A stretch of 64,000 nucleotides of DNA, from contig OX485803.1 in NCBI GenBank assembly GCA_950295325.1, forward strand, positions 36,471,554 to 36,535,553. The letters are read 5' to 3'. This document shows, piece after piece, positions 1 to 11,868 of the stretch. The stretch is from Polytrichum commune (lineage: Eukaryota; Streptophyta; Polytrichopsida; Polytrichales; Polytrichaceae). The position numbers and the translations under genes were made by a program. How positions within the stretch are numbered: position 1 is the stretch's first letter; the number at the start of each line of letters is the position of its first letter. The notes beneath the pieces are model-generated. The model did no database searches and was not told the DNA's origin. It worked only from the letters and a program-made list of their open reading frames with translations.

Positions 1-38
1 CATTGACAATATTTGTACGTCTTTGGTGTTGACTGCAG

Positions 39-1112
39 TACATGATCGTTGCCTGCTCCGATTCTCGAGTTGACCCTGCCACCATCCTGGGTTTGCAGCC
101 TGGAGAAGCTTTCATGGTCAGGAATGTGGCCAACTTGGTGCCTGCCTGGGAGAAGGTGAGATGCTTTGCCGCTCCAGTTCCCAACAGGAACACTATACTG
201 TCTAGGATGTGTGTAAACGTCGACATTAAATAGTACGTTGTCTACTTGGATTGGACAGGGAGAGGTAAAGTACTTGGGGTCTCTTAGCTAGTTAATTCTT
301 CACTTGAAAGGTTGATCTTTACAGACATCTAACAGTTTTCTTACTCTGAATTGTAGGGTGGATACCCATCTGTGAGCTCCGCTTTGGAGTACGCCGTGAA
401 GCATCTGAAGGTTGAGCACATTGTCGTCATCGGCCACCGTCTCTGTGGAGGGATCAAGGCCCTCGTCACCACTGAGGAAGGACAGGGATCCCAGTAAGTG
501 AATGATTTCATTACTAGTAGTACAACGGTGAATGTGATTGTTTGATTTGCTTTGGATCGACTAATTGCTTACAATCGGGACGTGGTTGCCTCATGATTCA
601 GTGACTTCATCGAAAACTGGATTGAGATCGGCAAGCCTGCCCGGGCCGTCACGAAGAACGTCTGCAACGCTGACAGCACAGACGACCAATGCAAGTTCTG
701 CGAGAAGGTAGGTTTGCTGTGTGATGCGTGCAATTATGTGCACCGATATGTGCAGTTAGGTTGCCTTCGCAAATACGATAGGTCAAAGGTACCTTGGGTT
801 AAACTTTAAAATAATGAATAAAGAGGAAATAAGCAACCGTGGGTCAACCTAACTAAACAAATGCTAAACGCAAATCGGTGTACTTTAATGACAATTGCTA
901 AACCGCATGCAAATTAGTTTGATAACAACGTCATGATGATGTCACAGGAATCGGTGAACGTGTCGCTTACGAACTTGCTGACCTTCCCATGGGTGAAGGA
1001 GAAGGTGATTGCCAAGAAGCTCAGTATCCACGGTGGGTTCTATGACTTTGTGGAGGGCTCTTTCCAAGTGTGGGACCTTGATCTCGCCATCACCCACTCC
1101 CAGAAATTCTAG
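39..1112 (+). CDS. beta-carbonic anhydrase, 3' part (copy 1)
   Basis: Catalyses reversible hydration of CO2 to bicarbonate with a zinc cofactor. Four exons are visible: 39-155, 357-493, 602-707 and 948-1112, with GT-AG introns between; the gene begins upstream of the window. The joined 174 residues contain the CSDSR motif (zinc Cys and the Asp-Arg dyad) and GHRLCGG (zinc His and second Cys), which are the family's metal site. The C terminus ends SQKF. Exon lengths and phases are identical to the complete copy at 19-21 kb, and 156 of 174 residues match it. No frameshift or in-frame stop is seen, so this copy looks functional as far as visible. Subcellular location cannot be judged because the N terminus is missing. 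Confidence 0.95.
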
Positions 1113-2194
1113 ATTACCTACCTTTAAAATTCTTGATCGAAAAACAACACCTAGAGACCTTGCTTCCTTGGATGCGGTTGCCCATATGAGGACCGAGATC
1201 AAGTTTAGCTCCGATAGAGGATGATTCCGTAGCCTTTAGTCAGGCGCTTATGATTTTTTTACTGGGATGGTTATAAAGTTCTGTCTCATGCCGCAAGGCA
1301 AGCATTCATGATCACTGGCATTTCATGAGCATTGTGTTGCCATTTATCTGTAGGCCATTTTCCATGAGCAAGTAATGGCATGGTTCCATTTTCATTTTCA
1401 TTGACTCATATATTGTGTTCTTAGAGATTGAAGTAGATTCCATAAAGACTTTGAAGTCCAATCATTACAAAATGAACAAATCATTACAAAATGAACAAAC
1501 TTTGATGAATACAAATCAAAGATAGTGTTGATAGTAAAGAAATTCATTTTATGGCAGGATTCCAAAAGATGAGACCACTGTTTCTTGAATTTGGCATATT
1601 GAACCCGTTGAATTGGCATGTATGTGAGTTTTCACAACAGTAACGAGATTGCTAGGAGACCGTAGTGTTATGCGATTGGTTCTGAACCGAAAACTTAAAT
1701 GCATGCACCACCTGGATTTTGAGCAGCAAAATTCGATGACAGCCAAATCCTTCAAGAGGAAAGTGAATGTTACTTATTCGAGACCCGTAATGTTAAGCAG
1801 CACCCTTCTATGAATGGTTTTGTACACGATCGTGGTCACTTGAGATAACGGGTACGTTGTTGAATTTGGCGGCTCAGGCGCTTTTTCCTTAAATAATAAG
1901 AAGTCTAATTTGGCTCCGAATTCTGCTCTTGAGCATCTTGGTAAGTGACCCTGGGTGCGCCTCTCCCAACTTGGGAGATGGGCAGCAAATCTACACCAAG
2001 TTGGTGGCCTGTTTATAGACAGCTTGGGCCATGGGGGCTACTGCGAGCTTGGCAAAGATTAGTCGAATTATACATTTTGGAAAGCGGTATTTTGGCACAA
2101 TCAAAACAATAAAAGTCAATGCCAAACTTGCACACCCAAAAGCAACGTAAGGTGCATGGGCCTTACATGGTTACTTCTCTGACTAATTAACTCA
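1113..2194. other. 3' flank of carbonic anhydrase copy 1, no further gene seen
   Basis: AT-rich sequence with a short direct repeat around 1455-1495 (an AATCATTACAAAATGAAC-type unit twice). No exon-like open frame or RNA gene is supported. Part of it must be the 3'UTR of the preceding gene, but I could not place a convincing poly(A) signal. Confidence 0.4.
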
Positions 2195-2470
2195 TTTTAT
2201 CTAGAATGTGAACCATGTGATTAGCAAATCGTATTCAAGGCCGTAGCAACTTTTCATTGTCAAAGTTCGGACTCTTGTGCTTCCTAATGGTTATATAAAT
2301 TCCCCCAATTAGACTATGGAGCTTACAATAGTTACAACTCATTATGATTGTTATAATTCTGAGCACGTAGTGTAATCTGTATTTTAAGCATGCTTTGTAA
2401 GGTTTATGATTAAGAAAAGTGATTGAGTAGCGTATGCATGTTGGACATAGTGTTGGTTTTAGCTTCAATG
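2195..2470. repeat. dispersed repeat family D, copy 1
   Basis: Shares an ordered series of blocks (a GAACCATG-type start, GATTAGCAAAT, CATTGTCAAAGT, a TGGTNATATAAATTCC block, and GAGCAC...AGT near the end) with copies near 4.3, 23.3, 24.2, 39.6 and 41.3 kb. It is non-coding in every frame. Boundaries are approximate. Confidence 0.55.
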
Positions 2471-2981
2471 TTTGTTTTGGGCATACATGGGGATATTAAC
2501 TAAAATGAGACAAATGGTCCGCTCATTTTAATGTGGGGAACGTGATGAGAACGCAATGATTGCTTTTTTTGTACGAGAGAATACCCGTAGAGGTTTTAGG
2601 GACCACAAAACAAGTGTTCCAATGAAACCGGGCAAACAATCAATTGTAATATGGAGGATCCCATCAAGGAAGACAAAAGGATTGTGCCTACACTCCATGG
2701 GTGAACACCCGTGGACTATTTGTTCCCACCATGCACATTGGAGGACTCCCACATATTAAACATGTTGGCTAATATGACAATGCACATGAAAATTCACCAA
2801 AAAGATGCCTTTAAAAGTGGTAATTTGAACATCCGTGGGACAAATGTCAATGTCTACGGCTCTCTAATTAATGCTCACAAAATTAAAATTGAGCACCAAA
2901 CAGGCTAGATGGTGTCAACCATCTAGCCCACCCATGAGAGTCCACCCGTGGATACCGAGGAATGAACAATGCAACTTTAAT
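2471..2981. other. unassigned intergenic sequence
   Basis: Contains short overlapping open frames on both strands (2556-2908) with no recognisable domain or splice context. I see no supported gene. Confidence 0.35.
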
Positions 2982-3491
2982 CTAGAGGTCTTCTGTTGGT
3001 ACCCCATCCTCGAAAGTATCTCCATCAGTCATTTTCTCACCTCTAGTGCATTGATCTAAATTATCCTTTGCGAAAAGAATTTGCCGAGTTGGGATGAGTA
3101 CATTGTCATCGGACGCATTCCTTTGTCTTGCCCATGATGCCACAACACAATCTAGGGGTTGATGAGCTGGTGCATAGTCCTTGAGCCTCGCCCATCGAAA
3201 AGATTTTGCCGTGTCCCATTCCTCATAATGTTCGTCTAAGGTCTTCTTGTTCCTTTGGCCAAGGACCGGTACATAATAGACAATCTCAATGGAACGAGGA
3301 TTAGGACCGATATGTGCCAAATTCGGCTTAGAAATCACTCGTCCCATCCACACTGGATTAGGACAATCCTCACTAGGACGTAGTAACACATAATGGCCAA
3401 CCCTGATATGTGCGCCGGGACGGAAGGTCTCAACAGGTCGAGAACTAGCTGGCCCCATGTAAGCATAATCAGTGATATATGCACAAACCAC
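2982..3491 (-). pseudogene. uncharacterised ORF with a weak BAH-like stretch, probably a gene or transposon fragment
   Basis: An open frame of about 169 codons. The first ATG is at 3458 (MGPASSRP); codons upstream have none and open with GTG. Residues roughly 28-55 read GAHIRVGHYVLLRP...NPVWMGRVISK, then a segment rich in aromatic and charged residues (YYVPVLG, EEWD, SFRWARL). This order resembles bromo-adjacent-homology-like modules found in plant chromatin proteins and some transposon proteins, but I cannot assign the family with certainty. There is no upstream exon or promoter I can point to, and a CACTA MITE lies 20 bp from its 5' end. The length and amino-acid bias suggest past coding use. 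A truncated transposon-encoded protein is the main alternative. Confidence 0.4.
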
Positions 3492-3510
3492 AAGTTTGAG
3501 ACATTGAAAT

Positions 3511-3816
3511 CACTAGTAGAAAATTATGGTCAAAAAATCGGCTGCGGTTTTTTTGACTAGCTTGATCTGCAGTCGCTAAACGACTGCAGATTTTTCAATT
3601 TCGTTTTGTGACTATATTTAAAAAAAATTGGGTCATGTTTACTGGTGGAAAGGTATTTTCAAGACCTTTCCAACGTTATATTGAACGCCCCCGAATTTTA
3701 ATTGCTTAATCATCAAAAAAAAAAAATGCAGTTATTTAGCAACTGCAGATTAGGCTGGTCAAAAAAACCGCAGTTGATATTGGCTGCGATCTTTTTGGCA
3801 TAGTTTTCTAGTAGTG
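3511..3816. mobile_element. CACTA-type MITE, copy 1
   Basis: Starts CACTAGTAGAAAATTATG and ends with the inverted form CATAGTTTTCTAGTAGTG, the terminal motif typical of plant CACTA (En/Spm) elements. It is flanked by a 3-bp duplication AAT (3508-3510 and 3817-3819). Sub-terminal inverted blocks (CTGCAGTCGCTAAACGACTGCAG near the left, AGCAACTGCAG near the right) and the absence of an ORF mark it as non-autonomous. A second copy with its own duplication lies at 47722-48050. Confidence 0.88.
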
Positions 3817-4269
3817 AATGTAGGAGTTTGCAAATGGCTTATTATTTTTTGGTTGACTAACTCCTATCATACCTCAATTAACAAATTTGCACTCAAACCC
3901 TCTCCCATGTCAAGAACATTTAGCAAGAGGGGGAAAATCCAATATTTACATAATGACAAAAATAAAGAGTTAACTACATGGTTCAAGGGCAAACTTGTGA
4001 TCATTACATTATTGCAAAGGAGAACCTCTCTTCTATGTGTGTTTCTCATGCATCTTGATGTTGCAGAGATTGTCATACTTGGGTGCCAATTTGTCTAATC
4101 TATATGCTCTATGGGTACTTATTAGGCTCATGTTATTTTGAAATGCAAGTCATGTTTCATCTTGTTACAACTTAATTCATGGTTGCATCCATAACTAAGG
4201 ATGTTGGACTTTGAAGGCATCCTAAAATGGCATCACGATACATAGAGATGGAAATGCGCATGGGGCCTT
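3817..4269. other. unassigned sequence between MITE and repeat D
   Basis: Opposing short open frames at 3814-4098 and 3867-4076 overlap each other and show no domain. No gene supported. Confidence 0.3.
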
Positions 4270-4520
4270 AGACTGTTGAAGAGCACTTCTCTCTTTGGAC
4301 CCACTTCTTGTACAATATGAATCATACCATTACTGTGAGATGATTAGCCAATCCAAACTACGCACATAGCCATTTACATCATAATTTTTGGAGTTCATTT
4401 AAATATCTTCTAAATTATCCAAGTGAAGATTCTTGTGCTCATTAAATGGTCATATAAATTCCTCCAATTTAGAGTGACTATAGACCACTAGACTTCCATG
4501 CATTCACTAAATACTTCAAA
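4270..4520. repeat. dispersed repeat family D, copy 2
   Basis: The same ordered blocks as the copies at 2.2, 23.3, 24.2 and 41.3 kb (CACTTCT...CCCACTTCTTG, GATTAGCCAAT, AGTGAAGATTCTTGTG, ATGGTCATATAAATTCC). It is non-coding. The 465 bases that follow (4521-4985) hold nothing I can identify. Confidence 0.6.
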
Positions 4521-4985
4521 TAACGATAGGTGGTTGGCACATACAAACCATGCTCGACCATATTTCATCTACATTTGTTCTTATTCCCACTAACATATGG
4601 TGCTAGGTGAGTAAAATTCATGGAAGCTCACTCCAAGTCCACTATTCAAAGAACACCCATCTACCTTACATGATCCATTTGAAGCGTTATGGGGTGTGAG
4701 GAGCACCCACATGAGTAAGTGCTTTAGAGGTCTAGAGTGACTATTTCCATTGAGTAGATTTACACACAAATGAAATTTTAGAGAATTGTTTAGATAATAA
4801 TCATCCTTTGCATACTCCAATCTAGAGTCTTTTATACTAAAAATAGGAATAAGCTAGAGTGCACGAAAGTAATACAAATAAGGTACTGACTGAGGTCATA
4901 GGACTGTCTGTTCAGTAATCTGCAGCTGACTCAAGGTCTTGACTCCTCACCAAGTAGAGTACTAAACTGATCATCGCATTTACCA

Positions 4986-5307
4986 TGTGTGGTACTAATT
5001 CTCGAAACACGCACTATATTGCCAAATCTCAAAACTAGTGAGGCTTGAAATTTTTACTAAATTCATGAAAACATGCTCGTTTACCATGAATTTCAAGAAA
5101 ATTAGTATATGCTCTAAGGTGTTTGTAGAATGCTAATTTGTTTTGGTGAGCTCGAAGAGGCCTCTTCTTCTTCAGTTTTTTAGTTGGTGTTACTCATGCT
5201 TAAGACATATCCTAACAACAAAAATTTAAGGAGAACTTGCAAATTTGAGAATTTCTAACACTTTGACACTCTGGACTCTTGAAACTCTAGATGTTCTAGT
5301 GGCACTA
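4986..5307. repeat. dispersed repeat family A, left half of an interrupted copy
   Basis: Matches 10145-10460 in order and orientation: ACTAATTCTC...AAACAC, CTGAAATTTTT-type block, GTTTTGGTGAGCT(C/T)GAAGAGG, CTTCTTCTTC, then CTAGATNTT..TGGCACTA. It is interrupted at 5308 by an LTR-like insertion and resumes at 7402 with TTTCATAGTG. Confidence 0.75.
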
Positions 5308-7396
5308 TGTGAGCCAAATTTTTGGTCTCTTAGTTCAACTATGAGCAAAGAGGCAGTAAGTAGATGAAGTTCATCCAGCCGGATGAAGATAGTTGAACTA
5401 TAGACTAGGGAGCAGTTAGAACCATAGGCGTGGCCTTAGGAGGCCCTAGTAGGTAGTTATGGAAACTATCGTCTTCTCCCCGCCTCCGTAAGAGGGTTGG
5501 CGAGGAAGGACAGGCCAGACATTTCCAGATAATTGTTGAGCGCATTGTAGAACTATAGGCGTGTCTCCCTCAGCGCCGTGAACGGGCGAGGTTCATTGTC
5601 AAACTATCTTCTGAGTAAAACCTAGCGATCACTGCAGTGATTGTGGGACGCTGGCTTCTGTTGAAGAATATTGTTATTTTGGATTTTGAGTATATTGAAT
5701 GGCCGAAGTAGGTCGAACTAATTTCTGTTTCAAAAGAGTAATGTGAATCGTGAAACTATTGGTCACTGTCGAAGTGGCAACTGTCTGTGTGAGTATGCGA
5801 GCAGAGTCGAGTGAGATCGAGTAAACCTGTGTGTAAAGCAAAATTGATAGGAGGAGTGTAAGAAACTATTATCAATGGTGGTGTGTGAAATCTGTTGAGA
5901 CTAAAGTGAAGAGCAGAGTTGTATGAGTTCAAAATGTGAGGAGCATTGCGAGAAGAACCGAAAAGCAATTGATCCCAGAAAGGAAGAGGATACGATTGAA
6001 ACAGAGGGAAGAACGATAAGCGAGAGAGCAAGTGTGAGGAATTTGAGAGGAGTGATGATTCAAAGAAATAAATTCGAAGTGATAACTATTGGCAGAGAGG
6101 AAGCGAACATTGTGTAACTATGGTTGGAATGAAGAACTTGGAACATAGTTGAGCAAATTGATATTGCAAACCTGGAGGGAGTACAGATTGACTGTATGAA
6201 TGAACTACTGTCTGGTTGAGAAATGTGTCCGAGCAGAGAGGTAAATTGAGTAAGAATGGCACCAAGGAAGAGAGAGGGAGTTGAACTATCGTCTAAGGGA
6301 ATACAGGACGTCACGGAGTAACCTTCCGACTACCTGTGAGAGGGGGGAAACCGGTTGAGTCGAGAGCTAGCTTGAGTACAGTGTAACTATGGACTATAGT
6401 TGAGATCCACAATAGGCTAGGAGAAGCCGAAAGGCCATGCGTTAGGCCTAGGATTAAACTATAGACTATTGTTGAGGCCTGTGATAGGCATTGTGAGGAA
6501 GCCGGGAGGCACTGAGAGGCCAAGAGTCAGGCCATTGTGTGGAGTGATTATTGTTAACCTGAGGAAGGTAGGGAGAGATTAAATGAATATTGTTCAGCCT
6601 TAAGAGAATATAGTTGAAATTTGAACTTAGGCTGTTAGTGTTGTAATTAAGAAGAATGGAATTTAAGAGGGATCTCAATCAACCGAGGTGATGAGAAATC
6701 ACTTCTGATCGGTTGATTAGAGAAATTAGTAAGGATTGTAAGAGGGATCAAGTGTAAGAGGGATAGAATTAACTTTGGTTCATAAATGTTACCTAGGCAT
6801 AAGTTAATCTAATCTTAATTAAGTTTTAATTGATCATTAGTCACGAGGAGAGATCTTTGAGTATGGAATGCGATTTAATCCTTTCAACCATTGTCTTGTG
6901 TGTTACCCTGGTTGTTGTTGTTGCAGGTTGTGCAGGGCGACCAAGACTATAGCTTGACTGTTAAGCTTTGTTAATTGCACAAGTTGTGAGTAATGATTAA
7001 ATCCGGAGATAAGGAATAAACAAATGTTTTGTATTGGAATTAACATTGACCAAGTAATAAAAGAATTGCCTTGAATTGAAGATGCATTGGCCAATGGTTA
7101 CCAAAGACAATTGTGTTACTCAAAGACTATTGTTCTACAAAATCTCATGACGAGATGGTTACTACAGAGACTGACACACATACCCCACTGCATGAGACAC
7201 AGTGAGAGGGAAACCAAGAGAGAAAAGGAGAGTAAAAGATATACCAGTCGTGTTTTAGAGTGAAGATAGCAAGCCCTTGGTCTAATTAATGCACTATGGA
7301 GTGACAAATGCCTGTAACAGACACCAGTTAAGTCTTCCTTGAGAGTCTGTACCCTGGGTTTTTGGGTTATTTAAGTGAGAGCAAAAACTAACTACA
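5308..7396. mobile_element. solo-LTR-like insertion, TG...CA ends, 2089 bp
   Basis: The element begins TGTGAGCCAAATTTTTGG and ends AACTAACTACA. It is flanked by the 5-bp duplication CACTA at 5303-5307 and 7397-7401, as expected of LTR-retrotransposon integration. The uninterrupted relative at 10450-10470 (TGGCACTAATGTCATAGTG) gives the empty site. No second LTR, primer-binding site or protein-coding interior is visible, so a solo LTR formed by recombination is the simplest reading; a non-autonomous element is possible. The first 1.2 kb carries more than ten copies of an AACTAT-containing motif, most likely a decayed tandem array. Confidence 0.82.
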
Positions 7397-7462
7397 CACT
7401 AATTTCATAGTGTAAAGAAATTTAGTATCACCTTCACTAGTTTCCCACACTCACTAAATTAG
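7397..7462. repeat. repeat family A, right half
   Basis: Begins with the second CACTA duplication and continues ATTTCATAGTGTAAAGAAA, TTTAGTATCACCTTCACTA, CCCACACTCACTA. This matches 10458-10510 and also 47400-47450. Confidence 0.75.
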
Positions 7463-7486
7463 CTCTCTCTCTCTCTCTCTCTCTCT
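7463..7486. repeat. (CT)n microsatellite
   Basis: About twelve CT dinucleotides in a row, directly before a GCCGGTTTACACC terminus. Confidence 0.95.
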
Positions 7487-7800
7487 GCCGGTTTACACCA
7501 TGGATCATGGTATCAAACCATAGAAGATGGCCTTTTCCCATGGTTTGATTTGATGGTCTAACATTCATGATATGATTTCTTAAAAAAAAAATTTACAAAG
7601 CCTTTGGGCCCCTCACTAGGTGTAAATATGAATGTGAACAAAGAGGAATGACCATGCACCAAAAGTGAATGTGTTGATTTTTTAAAATATATGCCCAAAA
7701 TGGGCAGTTTTGAAATGAAGTCAAGTTTGACCATTCTCTTGTCTTCTCTTCCCAAAAAGAATTTCATTAAAATTTCCTCTATTTGCTTGTTATTAACGTT
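7487..7800 (-). mobile_element. truncated MITE with GCCGGTTTACACC terminus; empty-site relative of the 27.3-30.0 kb copy
   Basis: Read on the minus strand, the segment matches 27640-27800 joined to 29831-29961: GGTCAAACTTGA, TCAAAACTGCC, TTGGGCATATAT, GGTGCATGGTCATTC, TTTACACCTAGTGAG, GGCCCAAAGGCTTTGTAAA, AAAAGGCCATC, and the terminus CATGGTGTAAACCGGC. It lacks the 2-kb LTR present in the other copy, so it serves as the pre-insertion site. The other terminus is not found and the copy seems truncated. Confidence 0.75.
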
Positions 7801-10144
7801 CCAATTTTGTTTGTTACTCATTGAATTCTTTATAAAGGCGGGACTCCTCTATACCCACTTGGTTGCATCTCCTTTAAGCCTCAATCTCATCAATTATAGT
7901 TTCACAAAAAGTGATGAAGTTTAATTCATCCAAAGTATCCCGTATTTCTTGGTCATCTTTTGTATGTATACATTCACTTGTCATTCTTACTAGTAAGGTA
8001 CATTATCCCCAAATGTGTTAGATCTCCATTCGGTAGATATGTTGTTGCGGTTATCCAATTCTTGGCGGGATTCTCTACATGCTTGGTTTACGTGTTTGCC
8101 AAAACCTTTGTTCTTGTTCCTTTCACACTTAAATGACTGGCACACAATATTGGCAAGAATGCCCAACATGTCGCCAAAATGATGAACAACGTGGGTCATT
8201 CCTTTGCAATAAGATGTGTAGATTCTCGATGGAACATCATGTTAATTTATAATTACTTAATATGCCTCATTAATGTGCTCGGTTGAAAACCGTTGTAAAA
8301 ATATTAACCTATTTTTCTCCTTATGTTTTGAATATAATTACTTTGGAGTTAAAAAAAAAATTGAATCCTAAATATATGCACTCTCAATGTAAGGCTCATT
8401 GATTGTGAGAACAACTAAAATGGAATGAGTTTTAAAGATGTATCAATCTCCTAATGTTTCATCCATATCTTTCAAAACTAAATCATGTCAATTAATATCA
8501 TTCATTATTGATGACAAAAAAAACTCTATGAGAGGTTTAATTAAGTCTCCCGAAGAAGATCAAATTTGTCGTTCACTTAATGATTACCGTGATTTATAAA
8601 TCCTTCAACATCAAATCATACATACATATATTTGTGTCAATTTTATATGACTATCATTATCAAGTTCATTATCTTGTGTAATATCAGATAATTTTCTTTA
8701 TAAGTTTTTAAAGACTGAGAATTAAATGTCAATGTTTTAAATAAATGCATAATCTTGTGTCTTAAAACTTATGTGTTACTACTTAAGTATAATTCTTACA
8801 AGTGTATTAAGAATGCATGAGACAAGTTCAACTACGTTGATATAATTGTGAATACAATATTTCTCATACTTAATCATATATTATCATATATTATCATACA
8901 TCATCTTATTGATCATATAATAATTATAATATATTTTTGTTGTTATTTTCACAAAATACAAGCTAGAGTTCATTAGTTTATGAATAATCAATCTCAACTC
9001 CTGGTTGAGGAGTTCAATCATAAGTATTCTTTACGAAATGAAGAATAAACTTGATTTTACTCTATGAGGTCATTGATGTGAGTTGAGGTTCGGTTCAACA
9101 TCATTTTGTTTCTCATAGTTTCATCAATTCTCCAAAGTCTTGAGTGCTTTGATATCCCCCTTAGACTACTCTTTTGAGTGCTTGCTAAAAAAGGTTACTT
9201 TCCTCTCAATTGACAAATCATTTAAGTATCACAACATCCAACAACTCACAAGGGTTAAGGAAAAAAACTAATACTTCTTGGGTATTAAAAAATTGTACGT
9301 GTATTGAAAATGATGCCTCAAAGGAGATGAGATACAAGGTAGGCTCAATGTTGTTTGACACTTTATCTTACAATAATTTTGTTGTTATGGAAAGAAGTGT
9401 TTCCCCCAAAAACATCATCATATATATAGTCTTCTACTATAGACTCAAATCTATAAGTTATGTAGTCACTATCTTCTCTTGCCTATATATTAGTTTATTT
9501 ATAATATTTGTACATAATAGCCTTCTTAAATGGTTATAATTGTCAAACATCCTCATATGTTCATATTCTAAGTTTCAACCATGAGTATGTGTTGATTACA
9601 TATGTAAATAGATGAACTATTTTTTTGTGAATTAAGTCAAGCTTCAGGACATAATTAAATTGAATTGAGTTAGCAAAAAATCCCAAGTTGTCTATTAATC
9701 ACTAGTCCTATATACTTCATCCTCTATTATCATGGCCTAAATTATTCTCATAATTTTTTCTTCAAAATGATGGCATTGATATTCATAATTTTTCTTGTAC
9801 ATTAAAGATTTTTCACATTAATGCCAATGTTGACACTATGACTGTGAGTTATTATTGCACATCTCCCTTCTGGTTTTGTGGCAGCTTCAAATTATGAGAT
9901 TGTTTCTCCACGCGTTCCCGGTGTTCCCGTAAGTTCCTAGTTGGTCCCTCCACCACAAAGGCTTTGCCTTCGTTGTAGGTTCCTTTAGCTCCCGCATGTT
10001 AGCTGTCCCTTTGGTTTTGGTGACTTCCTCTTTCCTTCCTCCCTTTGGCTATGGTGGTTGCTACCTTGGTATTAGATATGGGTCTTGTGCCAAGTACCCC
10101 TTCTATTGTGCAATTACCCTATTCTGTTGTGAAATCTTAACTAC
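7801..10144. other. AT-rich intergenic sequence without recognisable genes
   Basis: Very AT-rich, with ATATTATCATA-type runs around 8870-8935. Short open frames (such as 9210-9539) have biased, low-complexity translations and no splice context. I see no gene, RNA or element boundary here. Confidence 0.4.
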
Positions 10145-10510
10145 AACATGCACTAATTCTCAAAACACTCATTATATTCCTAAACATCAAAATTAGTAAG
10201 GGCTGAAATTTTTGTTGAGTGATACTACATTCATGAATACATACTCATTTATCATACAATGCATGTAAATTAGTGCATCTTCTAAGGTGTTTATAGAGTG
10301 TTTTGGTGAGCTTGAAGAGGTTTCTTCTTCTTTTGAGTCGGCACCACCACTCCCAAGACATCTCCTAACGTTGAGAAATTGAATTGAGCTTGCATTGAGA
10401 GTTTCCAACACTTGACACTTCGGCTCCCGAAACCCTAGATCTTATGATGGCACTAATGTCATAGTGTTAAGAAATTCAGTATCACATTCACTAACTTCTC
10501 ACACGCACTA
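10145..10510. repeat. dispersed repeat family A, copy 2
   Basis: Collinear with 4986-5307 plus 7402-7450 and not interrupted at that junction, which makes it the empty-site reference for the 5308 insertion. It ends at CACTA (10506-10510), the target site of the next LTR-like insertion. Confidence 0.75.
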
Positions 10511-11863
10511 TATGAGCCCAAAATGGTTGCTCATATTTGTTTTATGTTTAGAATTTATTTCGAATTGCATTTGGAGTGTTATTGAAACAATCAAAAGTAT
10601 AAAAAGAGTGAGGCTTGGTGTGGTTTATGTTTTAGGCCTTAAGCCTATTTTGTGTGGTTAATTAGAAGCTTAATGACATTAGGGAATGTTTTGGTTAAGT
10701 GAGTAGTGTTTGATGAAGCAAGGGGAGGGGCCTTGGATTTAAATGTTTGAATTAGAACATGTTTGTGTTGGTTTAGGGGGTGAGGATTTAGTGGATAGGA
10801 TAAGGTCCTACTAAGTAGGAGAAGGTTAAGGGGGTTTGTGGTCTTGGGTGCCCTCTCCTCCTTTTCCTTTCTCTCTTCTTTCTTCTCCTCTCCCTCTCTT
10901 CTCCTCTCCCCCCCCCCTCTCTCTCTCTCTCCTCTCAAAGTTCTTGAGCTCTTAGAGCTAGGAAAATGTGTGAATTAGGTAAGGAGGTTTTAGGGGAATT
11001 AGTGAAATTAAGTAGGGAAATTAGGTAGGGGGTTGGGAAAATTAGTGGAATTAGTTAGGGGCTTAGTGGGATTAACTAGGAAGTTGCTTATTAGACTGCG
11101 AGGTTACTGCTGGAGCTGCCCAAGGCCGCTAGTACTAGACTGCCGAGGTTACTGCTGGAGCTGCCAAGGCGTTGGTATTAGACTGCGAGGTTACTGTTGG
11201 AGCTGCCCAAGGCGTTGGTATTAGACTGCGAGGTTACTGTTGGAGCTGCCCAAGGCGTTGGTATTAGACTGCGAGGTTACTGCTGGAGCTGCCAAGGCGC
11301 TGGTATTAGACTACTGAGGTTACTGCTGGAGCTGCCAAGGCGTTGGTATTAGACTACGAGGTTACTGTTGGAGCTGCCCAAGGCGCTGGTATTAGACTAC
11401 CGAGGTTACTGCTGGAGCTGCCCCAAGGCGTTGGTATTAGACTACCGAGGTCACTGTTGGAGCTGCCCAAGGCCTGCAAGGTGAATTCGGGGTGGCTTCA
11501 AGGCTTAATGCTAGTCTTTGAGGGATTTAAGTAGATGGCTTAAGGGGGACCAAGGTGATATAGAGGGGGAAGCCCGTGGTGCTACCTTAGGCTCGGGGAT
11601 AGTTAGTTGATTAGGTTATTGCTTAATATTAGCTTAGATAGTTAGCTCATTAGCAAGCTAGGAGAATGCTATGATTGTGATGATAGAGAAGAGCGTTTGT
11701 TAACGCTTGTAATATTATCATGGAATGGATTGGTGTGCAAGATTTGATGGGAAATGTAGTGGATTCTCACGAGGTTGGTACAATGGAGTTATGGAAACAC
11801 GAATGTGATATCCATTCCCTCACCCGGACTAGGACGCCTAAGGGTGGGTGGTTTGGCCTCACA
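10511..11863. mobile_element. solo-LTR-like element, family L, copy 1 (1353 bp)
   Basis: Starts TATGAGCCCAAAATGG and ends GGTTTGGCCTCACA, giving short inverted ends (TATGAG / CTCAYA). It is flanked by the 5-bp duplication CACTA at 10506-10510 and 11864-11868. The left 350 bp (up to a CT-rich tract at 10855-10935) and the right 150 bp (TTGGTGTGCAAGA, CATTCCCTCACCCGGACTAG, GGGTGGGTGGTTTGGCCTCA) are closely similar to 27802-29830. The middle is a tandem array unlike that of the other copy. No coding potential; size, duplication length and paired occurrence favour a solo LTR. Confidence 0.85.
11085..11475 (+). repeat. tandem array, about nine units of ~43 bp, inside LTR-like copy 1
   Basis: The unit runs approximately TTAGACTGCGAGGTTACTG, then CTGGAGCTGCCCAAGGCG and TTGGTA, with point changes such as GACTACCGAGG. 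Short open frames through the array are a by-product of its periodicity, not genes. Confidence 0.92.
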
Positions 11864-11868
11864 CACTA

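Noticed and set aside
1009-1224. Open frames overlapping the last carbonic anhydrase exon
   Set aside because: Alternative-frame shadows of the real exon at 948-1112.
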